A stretch of DNA of 64,000 nt, taken from Archangium lipolyticum (GTDB lineage Bacteria > Myxococcota > Myxococcia > Myxococcales > Myxococcaceae). How positions within the stretch are numbered: the first letter of the stretch is position 1; each line of letters starts with the position of its first letter. The translations under genes and the position numbers were made by a program. Below, one piece after another: positions 1 to 7,167 of this stretch. The notes under the pieces are model-generated. The model saw only the letters and a list, made by a program, of their open reading frames with translations, made no database searches and was not told the DNA's origin. The stretch covers positions 1 to 64,000 of the forward strand of contig NZ_JANKBZ010000046.1 of the NCBI RefSeq assembly GCF_024623785.1, in the 5' to 3' direction.

Positions 1-134
1 GGACCGGGAGGCGGCTGGGCCCCACTCACGATAACGGGACGGTAAGGGAGCAGGACGGCGCCGAGCGTGACGAGCGCACCCGCACTCAGCAGGCCCAGCG
101 CCACGAGACGGCGACGTCGAAGACTCAAGGGCAT
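1..134 (-). CDS. N-terminus of an exported protein (partial at window edge)
   Basis: Reading leftward from an ATG at 132-134, an open frame runs off the window edge, giving 44 visible residues. They form a typical signal peptide: a basic start with several Arg, then an Ala/Leu/Val-rich core ending near a proline-rich stretch. A GAGG sequence lies just upstream of the ATG. The mature protein is outside the window, so no function can be given. It is divergent from the kinase gene that starts at 485. Confidence 0.6.
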   Translation of the reverse strand, partial: MPLSLRRRRLVALGLLSAGALVTLGAVLLPYRPVIVSGAQPPPG

Positions 135-484
135 GGCCTCACAGTGCGGGAGATTGACATGGAAGTGCTCCGGGTGAAACGGGCCAGCCGGGCGTGCGCT
201 CCTTCTGAGGTATCTCCCTGCTCCCAGAACAGGACCACTCCGTGGTTACGCCTGGGAGACGGGCCGCATGTTGCTTCAGTGTGAGCAGGTGCCGGTGGCT
301 CCCCCGAGGAAGGGGGTCAGACGATTCGTAGGAGACGAGGTGTCGAATCATCAGATCTTCCCAGAAGAAAAACACTGGAATCGGCGGATTGGATGATCAT
401 CCCATTTCGTCCGGTAGGCACCCGCACATGGCCTACCGGTCTCCAATAGTCATGTTACGCTGCCTCACCTCGGAGGTGGCATGC
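135..484. other. Divergent intergenic region with two perfect palindromic elements
   Basis: This 350-bp stretch between two divergent genes holds no convincing gene. It contains a 12-bp perfect palindrome GGATGATCATCC at 391-402 and a perfect 9-bp inverted repeat at 411-439 (CCGGTAGGC, 11-nt spacer, GCCTACCGG). A looser repeat GATTCG-N15-CGAATC lies at 323-349. These sit within 160 bp of the kinase start and may be operators or 5'-leader structure. I see no clear -35/-10 pair. Confidence 0.5.
411..439 (+). promoter_or_regulatory. Perfect 9-bp inverted repeat upstream of kinase gene
   Basis: CCGGTAGGC at 411-419 and GCCTACCGG at 431-439 are exact reverse complements separated by 11 nt. The element ends 45 nt before the preferred kinase start. 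It could be an operator or a hairpin in the leader; nothing in the sequence decides between these. Confidence 0.4.
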
Positions 485-2515
485 ATGAACGCAGCCCAGC
501 CTGATCGACCAGGGCAGGAACGTGCTCGGCAGTTGCCGCATCGGCGTCGGCGGCACGATGCGCCGGAGCAGCACCTGCCCCAGGTGGGCATGGAGGTGGC
601 CGGCTACCGGCTGGAGGCCACGCTGGGCAGCGGCGGCCAGGGCACCGTGTTCCGCGCCCGGCGCGAGGGCCTGCCGTTCGCCGTGAAGTTCATCTCCCTG
701 TCGCATGCGGCGCCCTGGGCCAGACGCGAGCTGGACGTCCGGGTGAAGCTGTGGCGCGAGAGCGGATTGCCACTGGAGGGACATGGCCTGTGGCCCGCCA
801 GTCAGCCCCGCTTTCTCTTCTTCGTGACGCCCTATGTGCGCGGGCTGCCGCTGGACTCATGGGCCCGGGAGCACAACCCCAACGCGCTCGAAGTGGCGGA
901 GCTGGTGCGCCAGGCCGCGCGGCTGCTGGGCGTGGTGCATGCGGCTGGAGTCGTTCACCGGGATGTGAAGGGGCCCAATCTGCTGGTGTGCGAGGAGGGC
1001 CGCCGGCTGGTGCTGGTGGACTTCGGGGTGGCCACCTACGAGGGCGCCCCCACGGCGACGGGGCCCATGCCCCCGGGCACCTGGCCCTATCTCAGCCCCC
1101 GGGTGTGGCGCTCCTGGCGCGGCGAGGAGGACTCCCGCGCCAGCCCGGGTGATGACCTCTGGGCGCTGGGCGTGGAGCTCTATCAGTTGCTCACCGGCCG
1201 ACTGCCCTTCCGGGGAAGCGAGGGCGCGTTGGTGCACGCCATCCTGCACCAGGAGCCGGAGGTACCGCACGCGCTCAACCCCCGGGTACCGAAGGCCTTG
1301 GGCGAGGTGTGCTGGCGCATGCTGCGCAAGCAGCCCGGGGAGAGGTACGCGGACGCGCGAGCGGTGGAGGTGGCGCTGGAGGAGGTGCTGAAGCAGGCGG
1401 ACGAGACGTGGAAGGTGCCGCTGTGCGAGGCGTGGGAGCCCCACAACGCCACCACCGCGTGGCAGGAGGACATGTGGTGGGGAGGCCCAGACCTGCTGGC
1501 ACTCTACGAGCGCCTGGCCTCCTACGAGCCGAGGCTCGTGAGAGGCAAGCCGCGTCCGCCGGATGAGGCGTCCACCCAGGGCGAGCCTGGAGAAGTGCCG
1601 CCCGGGCCCGAGTCCCTGGAGGTTCCGCCCACGCGCGAGGAGGCCACGAGGGTGGCCGTGCCCGCCGCGTGCGTGCGACAGGTTCTCCTGGCGGCCGGTG
1701 TGGTGCTGGTGCTGGGCCTGAGCGTGTGGTTCGCCGTGCATCCGCCACCACGTCTCTCCGTGTCCACGACCTCACCGGTGGGGACACCCCGAGCCGTCCT
1801 ACCGCCAGAGTTCTACCCCATCGCCCTGGATCCGGGTGGCAAGGAAGTGGCGCCCCCATGGCGGCGGCTGGAAGGTGACGGCGGCGCGGCGCCCGAAGCG
1901 GCGGCAACCCCCGCGCCCGTCGCCAGCGCGACGCACTCCCAGGACACGCGCGTGAGGACACTTCGCAAGGCCCCCCAGGACACCCAGCAGCAGCCATCCA
2001 AGGACTCGGGCTCCGCGGCCGCGAAGGCGGGGGCGGCCCTCCTCGGCTGCGCCCTCGCCACCGGTTGCCCCGGTCCCACCACCACGGCCGTCCAGGTGCG
2101 GTCCCTCCCCGCTCCCACCGAGTGCCCGCCCGACTCGCAGCGGATCATGAAGGAACTGGGTCTGCGCATCGGCAAGAGCGAAACCGCCCTGTTTCCCAAC
2201 CCGAACCGGGGAGAGGAGACTTTCGTTCCCGTGCGCGAGGGGCCGGGCACCACGATGAGGGTTCTGCGCAGTGGGACGAATGTGCCCACGGGTAGCGTGG
2301 TCTCCGGAGAGCTCTTCTTCGGCGCGGACCGCATCCATGGCCGCTTCACCCAACTCCACACGCCGGATGGGCATACGTACCCCATCTGCATGGTGCTCGT
2401 TGACCGGGGCGGCGACGTGGGGGTGGGGGGCAAGCAGGTGAAGCCGGGCGAGAAGCCGGGCACCGCGCTGATTTCAGACTCTGAAGGCGTCATGCCGGTG
2501 GAGCGTTTCGAGTAG
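485..2515 (+). CDS. Membrane Ser/Thr protein kinase with extracytoplasmic C-terminal module
   Basis: Eukaryotic-like (Hanks-type) kinase of 676 residues. Visible motifs are the glycine loop GSGGQGT (48-54), ATP-anchoring Lys68 (AVKF), catalytic HRDVKGPNL (158-166), DFG (179-181) and a DDLWALGV segment at 223-230. One hydrophobic segment (about 397-418) would anchor the protein with the kinase inside. A second Ala/Leu-rich segment with a lipobox-like LATGC (Cys528) precedes a C-terminal domain of about 150 residues that resembles the end of the kinase at 40503-42365. An upstream in-frame ATG exists at 389, but GGAGGT at 472-477 lies 7 nt before the ATG at 485, so that start is preferred. The DUF2381 gene follows on the same strand, a pairing seen repeatedly in myxobacteria. 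Confidence 0.9.
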   Translation: MNAAQPDRPGQERARQLPHRRRRHDAPEQHLPQVGMEVAGYRLEATLGSGGQGTVFRARREGLPFAVKFISLSHAAPWARRELDVRVKLWRESGLPLEGHGLWPASQPRFLFFVTPYVRGLPLDSWAREHNPNALEVAELVRQAARLLGVVHAAGVVHRDVKGPNLLVCEEGRRLVLVDFGVATYEGAPTATGPMPPGTWPYLSPRVWRSWRGEEDSRASPGDDLWALGVELYQLLTGRLPFRGSEGALVHAILHQEPEVPHALNPRVPKALGEVCWRMLRKQPGERYADARAVEVALEEVLKQADETWKVPLCEAWEPHNATTAWQEDMWWGGPDLLALYERLASYEPRLVRGKPRPPDEASTQGEPGEVPPGPESLEVPPTREEATRVAVPAACVRQVLLAAGVVLVLGLSVWFAVHPPPRLSVSTTSPVGTPRAVLPPEFYPIALDPGGKEVAPPWRRLEGDGGAAPEAAATPAPVASATHSQDTRVRTLRKAPQDTQQQPSKDSGSAAAKAGAALLGCALATGCPGPTTTAVQVRSLPAPTECPPDSQRIMKELGLRIGKSETALFPNPNRGEETFVPVREGPGTTMRVLRSGTNVPTGSVVSGELFFGADRIHGRFTQLHTPDGHTYPICMVLVDRGGDVGVGGKQVKPGEKPGTALISDSEGVMPVERFE

Positions 2516-2605
2516 AGGGCCCGGCCGCGGACAAGGGCGGAAGGAAGAGCAGGGGCGACTTAGGAGGTGCTTGTTTCCCAGAGCACTCCGGAGGTAGTAC
2601 GCCCC

Positions 2606-3538
2606 ATGCCCTGCCCGCTGCCCACCGCCCCCCTGCTGCTGGCGCTCCTCGCCACGACGCCTGTCCTCGCCGAGCCCTCGTCCGAAATCTGGGACGCCGT
2701 AGCCGCTCGCCACCTCGAGCTGACAGCGGACAGCTCCGGGCAGGTGCATGAGGTGCGCATCAGCCCCGGCCTCACCACTACCCTGGTGTTCAACGCGCCG
2801 CTGCTGCGCGGAGGCGTGGTGCTGGAGGCGCGCGAGCGTTTCCGGGCAATGACAGTGGACGAGGCCACGGGCATCGTCACGTTCCTCCCTTCGGGGGCGC
2901 TGCCACCGGGGACGCAACCACTCCTCACGGTGCGCTTCGCGGATGGCGCGGTGCCGGCGAGCGTCACCTTCCGGTTGGTGGTGCACCCCACCCGGGCCGA
3001 GCCTCAGGTGAATGTGTACCGCGAGCCGCGCTCGGCCGAGTCCTTTCAGCTGGAGGCGAGACAGGAGCGCGAGCGCGCCGAGCGGTGCGAAGCGTGGCTG
3101 GCGCAAACCCAGACAGAGCAGAAGAGCCCCGGAGGCATTGCCGGGCTCATCGACTCCGGGCTGGTGGGCAAGAAAGGCATCGCGGCACAGGACATCTACG
3201 ACACCACCCGACAGCTTCCCGGAGAGGCTCTCAAGAGAAACAATGCTTACAGCTACCGTGCCGAAGGCCGGGTGGCGGTGGCGCTGGAGGTGGAGAACAC
3301 GAGCGTGCAGCCCTGGACGGTGGATGCGGAAAGCGCGGCGCTGGTGGGGAAGGGCGGCGCGCCGCTGCGGGTACTTCGCGTGTGGCAACCAGCGCCCATT
3401 TCTCCCGGAGAAGAGCGGGGCCTCGTGGTGGTGGAGGCGGAGGCCACGGAGGAGCAGGCCCGGGGCGCCTATGTCCTCCGATTGGGAGAGGCGAACGGGC
3501 CGCGCACCGTCACCCTTCGTGGCGTGACGTTCCCGTGA
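2606..3538 (+). CDS. DUF2381 family exported protein
   Basis: This 310-residue protein has a clear signal peptide (Leu/Ala-rich, ending near VLA at residue 22). It matches the myxobacterial DUF2381 pattern: a beta-rich first half with an early segment on values and bounds (residues about 45-135), a charged helical middle (ARQERERAE) and a beta-rich end. The family has no known biochemical role. It lies 90 bp after the kinase gene and is probably cotranscribed with it. A GTG at 2567 is in frame, but GGAGGT at 2590-2595 and the signal peptide favour the ATG at 2606. A divergent paralogue occurs at 42362-43198, again beside a kinase. Confidence 0.8.
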   Translation: MPCPLPTAPLLLALLATTPVLAEPSSEIWDAVAARHLELTADSSGQVHEVRISPGLTTTLVFNAPLLRGGVVLEARERFRAMTVDEATGIVTFLPSGALPPGTQPLLTVRFADGAVPASVTFRLVVHPTRAEPQVNVYREPRSAESFQLEARQERERAERCEAWLAQTQTEQKSPGGIAGLIDSGLVGKKGIAAQDIYDTTRQLPGEALKRNNAYSYRAEGRVAVALEVENTSVQPWTVDAESAALVGKGGAPLRVLRVWQPAPISPGEERGLVVVEAEATEEQARGAYVLRLGEANGPRTVTLRGVTFP

Positions 3539-3746
3539 TGCGCCCACCCAGCACTGTTTGAAAGACCCGCTCGTGTCGGGTTGCGTCGCGCTGCCAGGTC
3601 CGCTGTTCAACCGCGAACCGGTCCGCCCCTCCTGAGTGTGAAGTGTCCGAACTTGCCATGCGTCAGGAGGGCCGGATGCGGACTCCCGCCTTAGACATAC
3701 AGGCCGGGTGTGCTCACGGCTGTTTGTCTGGACAGAGAGGGAAAAC

Positions 3747-5051
3747 ATGAACGTTGAGAGACTCACCGCGAGGGGAGGCTGGTGTGTGCTTGCTGCCCTC
3801 GTGATGTTGGCGGGTTCTCGGACGAGCCAGGCGGCCGGCACGGAGCTGCCGCCCGCTTCCGGGAGCATCCCAGCCACCATCGACATCGTCTATCCAACGC
3901 GGGGGCAGTCCGGCTACGGGTCCTGCTGGTCAGACCTGGACATCGACAGTGCGGGCAACCTGTATCCAATCAACGCCATGGGCGTCTACCGGATGCTTTC
4001 GGATGGGACACTCGTCAATGGTGTCGATGACACGAATCTCTTCATCACCGGCTCCGTCAGCGGGGTCGGCGCCCTCAGCGCGGTCGTGCTGGATGAGAGC
4101 AGGGGCCGGTTCTTCGGCCTGGAAACCGGAGGGGTCTACGAGGCGCCCATCACCGAGGGCAGCTCCTTCTCGCTGCTCGTCCCGGGCAACGGCATCTACC
4201 ACCATGAGCTCACGCTGGGACGAGGCCCGCTGGCGGACAGCCTCCTGGCGAATGTGATCGGCACCTCCCGGGTCGACCGGGTGACGCTTTCGCCGCCTGG
4301 ACTCGAAACCTTCAGTGACAGTGGGCTCATCGTCGTCCCGGGAGCGATGGCCAGCGCTCCGGATGGAACCGTGTATGTGGTGAGCACTTCCATGCCCACC
4401 ATCCTTCCCCAGCTCATCCGGATCGGCACCGATGGGACGGCGAGCGTCTTCGCCGAAGGGACGGACCTCCAGGTCAACGGCGCGGTCGCCGTGGACGCCC
4501 AGGGCAACGTCTACTGGAGCCGGGCGGACGGCATGGCGAAGTATGCCCCGAGCGGCCAGCTCCTCGGGATCCTGCCCGGACCTCCCGACAAAGAGGCCTT
4601 CGGCTCGCCCAGGGGCGCCGTCTTCGACGCCCACGGCGACCTCTTCCTGATGGACAACTTCGACTGCAAGAAGATCTACAAGTACACGCTTGGCCCCCAG
4701 GTGCTCCAGGCCGTCATCGACATCCGCCCGGGTGTCGCCGTGAACGAGCTCGACCCGCGCAGCCACGGCAAGCTCACGGTGGCCCTCCTGTCGTCGGACA
4801 CCTTCGACGCCACCCAGGTGGCACGGGAGACGATCCGCTTCGGAGCCACCGGCTCCGAGGCGCGGCAGGTCCGCTCCTGGCGGAGGGACGTGAATGACGA
4901 TGGGCGGCTCGACACCGTGCTGGTGTTCGAAGTCCAGGACACGCAGCTCACCTGCGCCAGCACCTCGGCCGTGCTCACGGGCCACACCTCGACTGGAGTC
5001 GCCTTCCAGGGCTCGGACGCGGTGGTGCCCACGGGCTGCTCCGGGGAATGA
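3747..5051 (+). CDS. Secreted beta-propeller-like protein with C-terminal repeat-type domain
   Basis: This 434-residue protein starts with a signal peptide (basic N-terminus, hydrophobic core, cleavage near QAA). Residues about 35-300 contain recurring blades such as DSAGNLYPI, APDGTVYVV, DAQGNVYWS and DAHGDLFLM, typical of NHL/SMP-30-like propellers. From about 315 on there is an Ig-like module with INELDPRS-type and DVNDDGRLDTVLVFE motifs and paired Cys. This module recurs at the end of many secreted bacterial proteins. The ligand or substrate is unknown. An upstream in-frame start at 3708 would spoil the signal peptide, so the ATG at 3747 is chosen. The gene is convergent with the GGDEF gene. 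Confidence 0.75.
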   Translation: MNVERLTARGGWCVLAALVMLAGSRTSQAAGTELPPASGSIPATIDIVYPTRGQSGYGSCWSDLDIDSAGNLYPINAMGVYRMLSDGTLVNGVDDTNLFITGSVSGVGALSAVVLDESRGRFFGLETGGVYEAPITEGSSFSLLVPGNGIYHHELTLGRGPLADSLLANVIGTSRVDRVTLSPPGLETFSDSGLIVVPGAMASAPDGTVYVVSTSMPTILPQLIRIGTDGTASVFAEGTDLQVNGAVAVDAQGNVYWSRADGMAKYAPSGQLLGILPGPPDKEAFGSPRGAVFDAHGDLFLMDNFDCKKIYKYTLGPQVLQAVIDIRPGVAVNELDPRSHGKLTVALLSSDTFDATQVARETIRFGATGSEARQVRSWRRDVNDDGRLDTVLVFEVQDTQLTCASTSAVLTGHTSTGVAFQGSDAVVPTGCSGE

Positions 5052-5103
5052 CCTCACGGGCCGGATGCGCCCGGTTCGGGAGCTGGACGCGAAGGACCGC
5101 TCT

Positions 5104-7167
5104 TCAGCTCTCGATGCGGTTGCGGCCGTTGGCCTTGGCCCGGTACAGCCGCTCGTCCGCGCGGTGCAGCAGCGCCTCCACGTCGGTTCCGTCCTGGGGC
5201 GCCACCGCGATTCCCGCGCTGAAGGTGACTTTGAAGGACTCTCCCTTGTCACCCTCGAAGTCGAGCCGCGTCAGCTCCGCCGCCGTGCGCGCCAGGATGT
5301 CCCTCGCGCTCGCCGCCGTCTCTCCCAGCAGCGCCACCACGAACTCCTCGCCACCCCACCGGCACCGCAGATCCTCCTCGCGGAAGCGGGCCGCCAGCAG
5401 TCGTCCCAACCTCATCAGCACGCGGTCTCCCGCCAGATGCCCGTGCACGTCGTTCACCTGCTTGAACCGGTCCACGTCCAGCAGGGCCAGCGCCAGCGAT
5501 TTGCCCTGCCGCTGCGCCTCGGCCAGTCTCGTCCGCAGGCGTTCCAGGAAGGGCCGGCGCAGCAGCAGCCCCGTCAGGGCGTCGCGCTCGGCCCGCTCGC
5601 GCGTCAGCCGCGCCCGCTCGAGCCGCGACTTCACACGCGCCCTCAGCTCCTCGCGCAGCACCGGCTTGGAGAGATAGTCGTCCGCCCCCGCCTGGAAGGC
5701 CGCCACCCGGAACTCCGCTCCCGTGTGCGCCGTGATGAAGAGCACGGGCAGCTCCCGCCACTCGGGCATGGCCCGCACGACGCGGCACAGGTCGAACCCG
5801 CTGGGCCCTGGCATCTCCACGTCCAGCAGCAGCAGGTCCGGCCGGTGCTCGGTCAGTGCCTCCACCAGGCGGTAGGGGTCTCCCATCCCCACCACCTCCA
5901 CCTGCTCGCTCGCCAGCGCCGCGCTGATGGCGCGCACAGCGTCCGGATCGTCGTCCAGCACCAGCACGCGTGAGCGCTCCGGACGCCGGGCGGCCACCAT
6001 CCGCTCCACCGCCTCCGTGAAGTCCTGCGCGCCGAAGGGGCGTGGCAGGTAGAGCAGCCCTCCCGTCTGGACGGCCGCCATCCGGTAGGCGACGTCCCCC
6101 TCGGTGCCAAAGAAGGCCAGGGGCAGTGATTGCAACCCGTCCTCGCCCCGCAGCCGCGCCGCGGTGGTGAAGCCTCCCTCCTGGCCTCCGAGGTCCACGT
6201 TCAACAGCGCCCCATCCAGCCACTGTCTCCGCGCCGTCTTCACCGCCTCGTCCGCGTCGCGAGCCGTCACCACGGACACCAGCTGCTCGCGCCCCATCCG
6301 CTCCACCTCGGCCAGCCACGCGGCGTCGTCGTCCGCCACCAGCACCGTGCCCAGGAACTTCTTCCCCACGCCCTCGCTGCTCGCCGCCGGGGTGGCCGCG
6401 CCCTGCTCCGGCGCGTGAGCCGACGCAGGAGACACGGCGCGCGAGGCCTCCTGGGAGAGCTCGTGTAGCGCGGCCCGCAGGGCCCCCCAGTCCGCGGCTC
6501 CCTCCTTGCCCCGGGCCGTCCGCAGCAGCGCCTCCAGACGTCCCGCCGCCAGGCTCACCGGACGGAAGCCGTAGGAGCCCGCCGTCCCGTGCAGCTTGTG
6601 GGCGATCGAGTATGTCTCCTCCAACGCCCACGCATCTCCGGCCCGGGCCCGCTCCAACTCCTCCTCCAACCGCCGCACCTTCTCGCCCAGGCCCGCGCCA
6701 TACTCGGCGTTCAGCGCCGCCAGGGCGGCGGCCAGGTCGTCATCGGCCTCCGCGCCGGCCACCCGCGCTGGCGGTGGCGGAGGAGGGGGCCGGGGCTTCA
6801 GCTTCACCACCTGCTCCACCCAGATGAAGAGCTCCTGGGGCGTGTACGGCTTGTGCAGCACGCGCGCCACCCGGAGCTGCCGGGTGAGCAGGTCGTGGCT
6901 CTTGAGATCCTTCCAGAATGCGGAGGCGAAGAGGATGGGCAGGTGCGGATCCGTCCGGCGCAGCTCCTGGATGAAGTCCGTGCCCGTCATCCCCGGCAGC
7001 AGGCCGTCCACGATGGCCGCGTCCACCCGCACTCGTACCAGCACGGAGAGCGCCTCCTGCGCGGTGCGGACCGGCTCCACGTGGTAGCCCCGCTCGCGCA
7101 GGTAGGCCGAGACGAGCGATTGCAGGTCCCTGTCATCCTCCAGGAAGAGGAGCGTCCCCCGGCTCAT
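5104..7167 (-). CDS. Multi-receiver diguanylate cyclase (REC-HPt-REC-REC-GGDEF)
   Basis: Cytoplasmic 687-residue signalling protein. The first receiver (1-120) has acidic residues EDD and phospho-acceptor Asp54. A proline-rich linker leads to an HPt-like helix bundle with AHKLHGTAG (His190). Two more receivers follow (about 272-385 and 394-515, the latter with LLLLDVEMPG). The C-terminus is a GGDEF domain with an intact GGEEF signature, and an RxxD inhibitory site (REED) lies five residues before it. It should therefore make c-di-GMP and be feedback-inhibited. Its ATG overlaps the stop of the upstream histidine kinase gene (ATGA), with AAGGAGG as ribosome site, so kinase and output are translationally coupled. 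Confidence 0.9.
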   Translation of the reverse strand: MSRGTLLFLEDDRDLQSLVSAYLRERGYHVEPVRTAQEALSVLVRVRVDAAIVDGLLPGMTGTDFIQELRRTDPHLPILFASAFWKDLKSHDLLTRQLRVARVLHKPYTPQELFIWVEQVVKLKPRPPPPPPPARVAGAEADDDLAAALAALNAEYGAGLGEKVRRLEEELERARAGDAWALEETYSIAHKLHGTAGSYGFRPVSLAAGRLEALLRTARGKEGAADWGALRAALHELSQEASRAVSPASAHAPEQGAATPAASSEGVGKKFLGTVLVADDDAAWLAEVERMGREQLVSVVTARDADEAVKTARRQWLDGALLNVDLGGQEGGFTTAARLRGEDGLQSLPLAFFGTEGDVAYRMAAVQTGGLLYLPRPFGAQDFTEAVERMVAARRPERSRVLVLDDDPDAVRAISAALASEQVEVVGMGDPYRLVEALTEHRPDLLLLDVEMPGPSGFDLCRVVRAMPEWRELPVLFITAHTGAEFRVAAFQAGADDYLSKPVLREELRARVKSRLERARLTRERAERDALTGLLLRRPFLERLRTRLAEAQRQGKSLALALLDVDRFKQVNDVHGHLAGDRVLMRLGRLLAARFREEDLRCRWGGEEFVVALLGETAASARDILARTAAELTRLDFEGDKGESFKVTFSAGIAVAPQDGTDVEALLHRADERLYRAKANGRNRIES

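Noticed and set aside
139-375. 78-codon minus-strand frame in the left intergenic region
   Set aside because: Composition is unlike coding DNA, no ribosome site, and no protein-like pattern.
3658-3750. A 30-codon frame ending on the start of the propeller gene (ATGA)
   Set aside because: Codon use is unlike real genes here and residues look random; overlap is likely chance.
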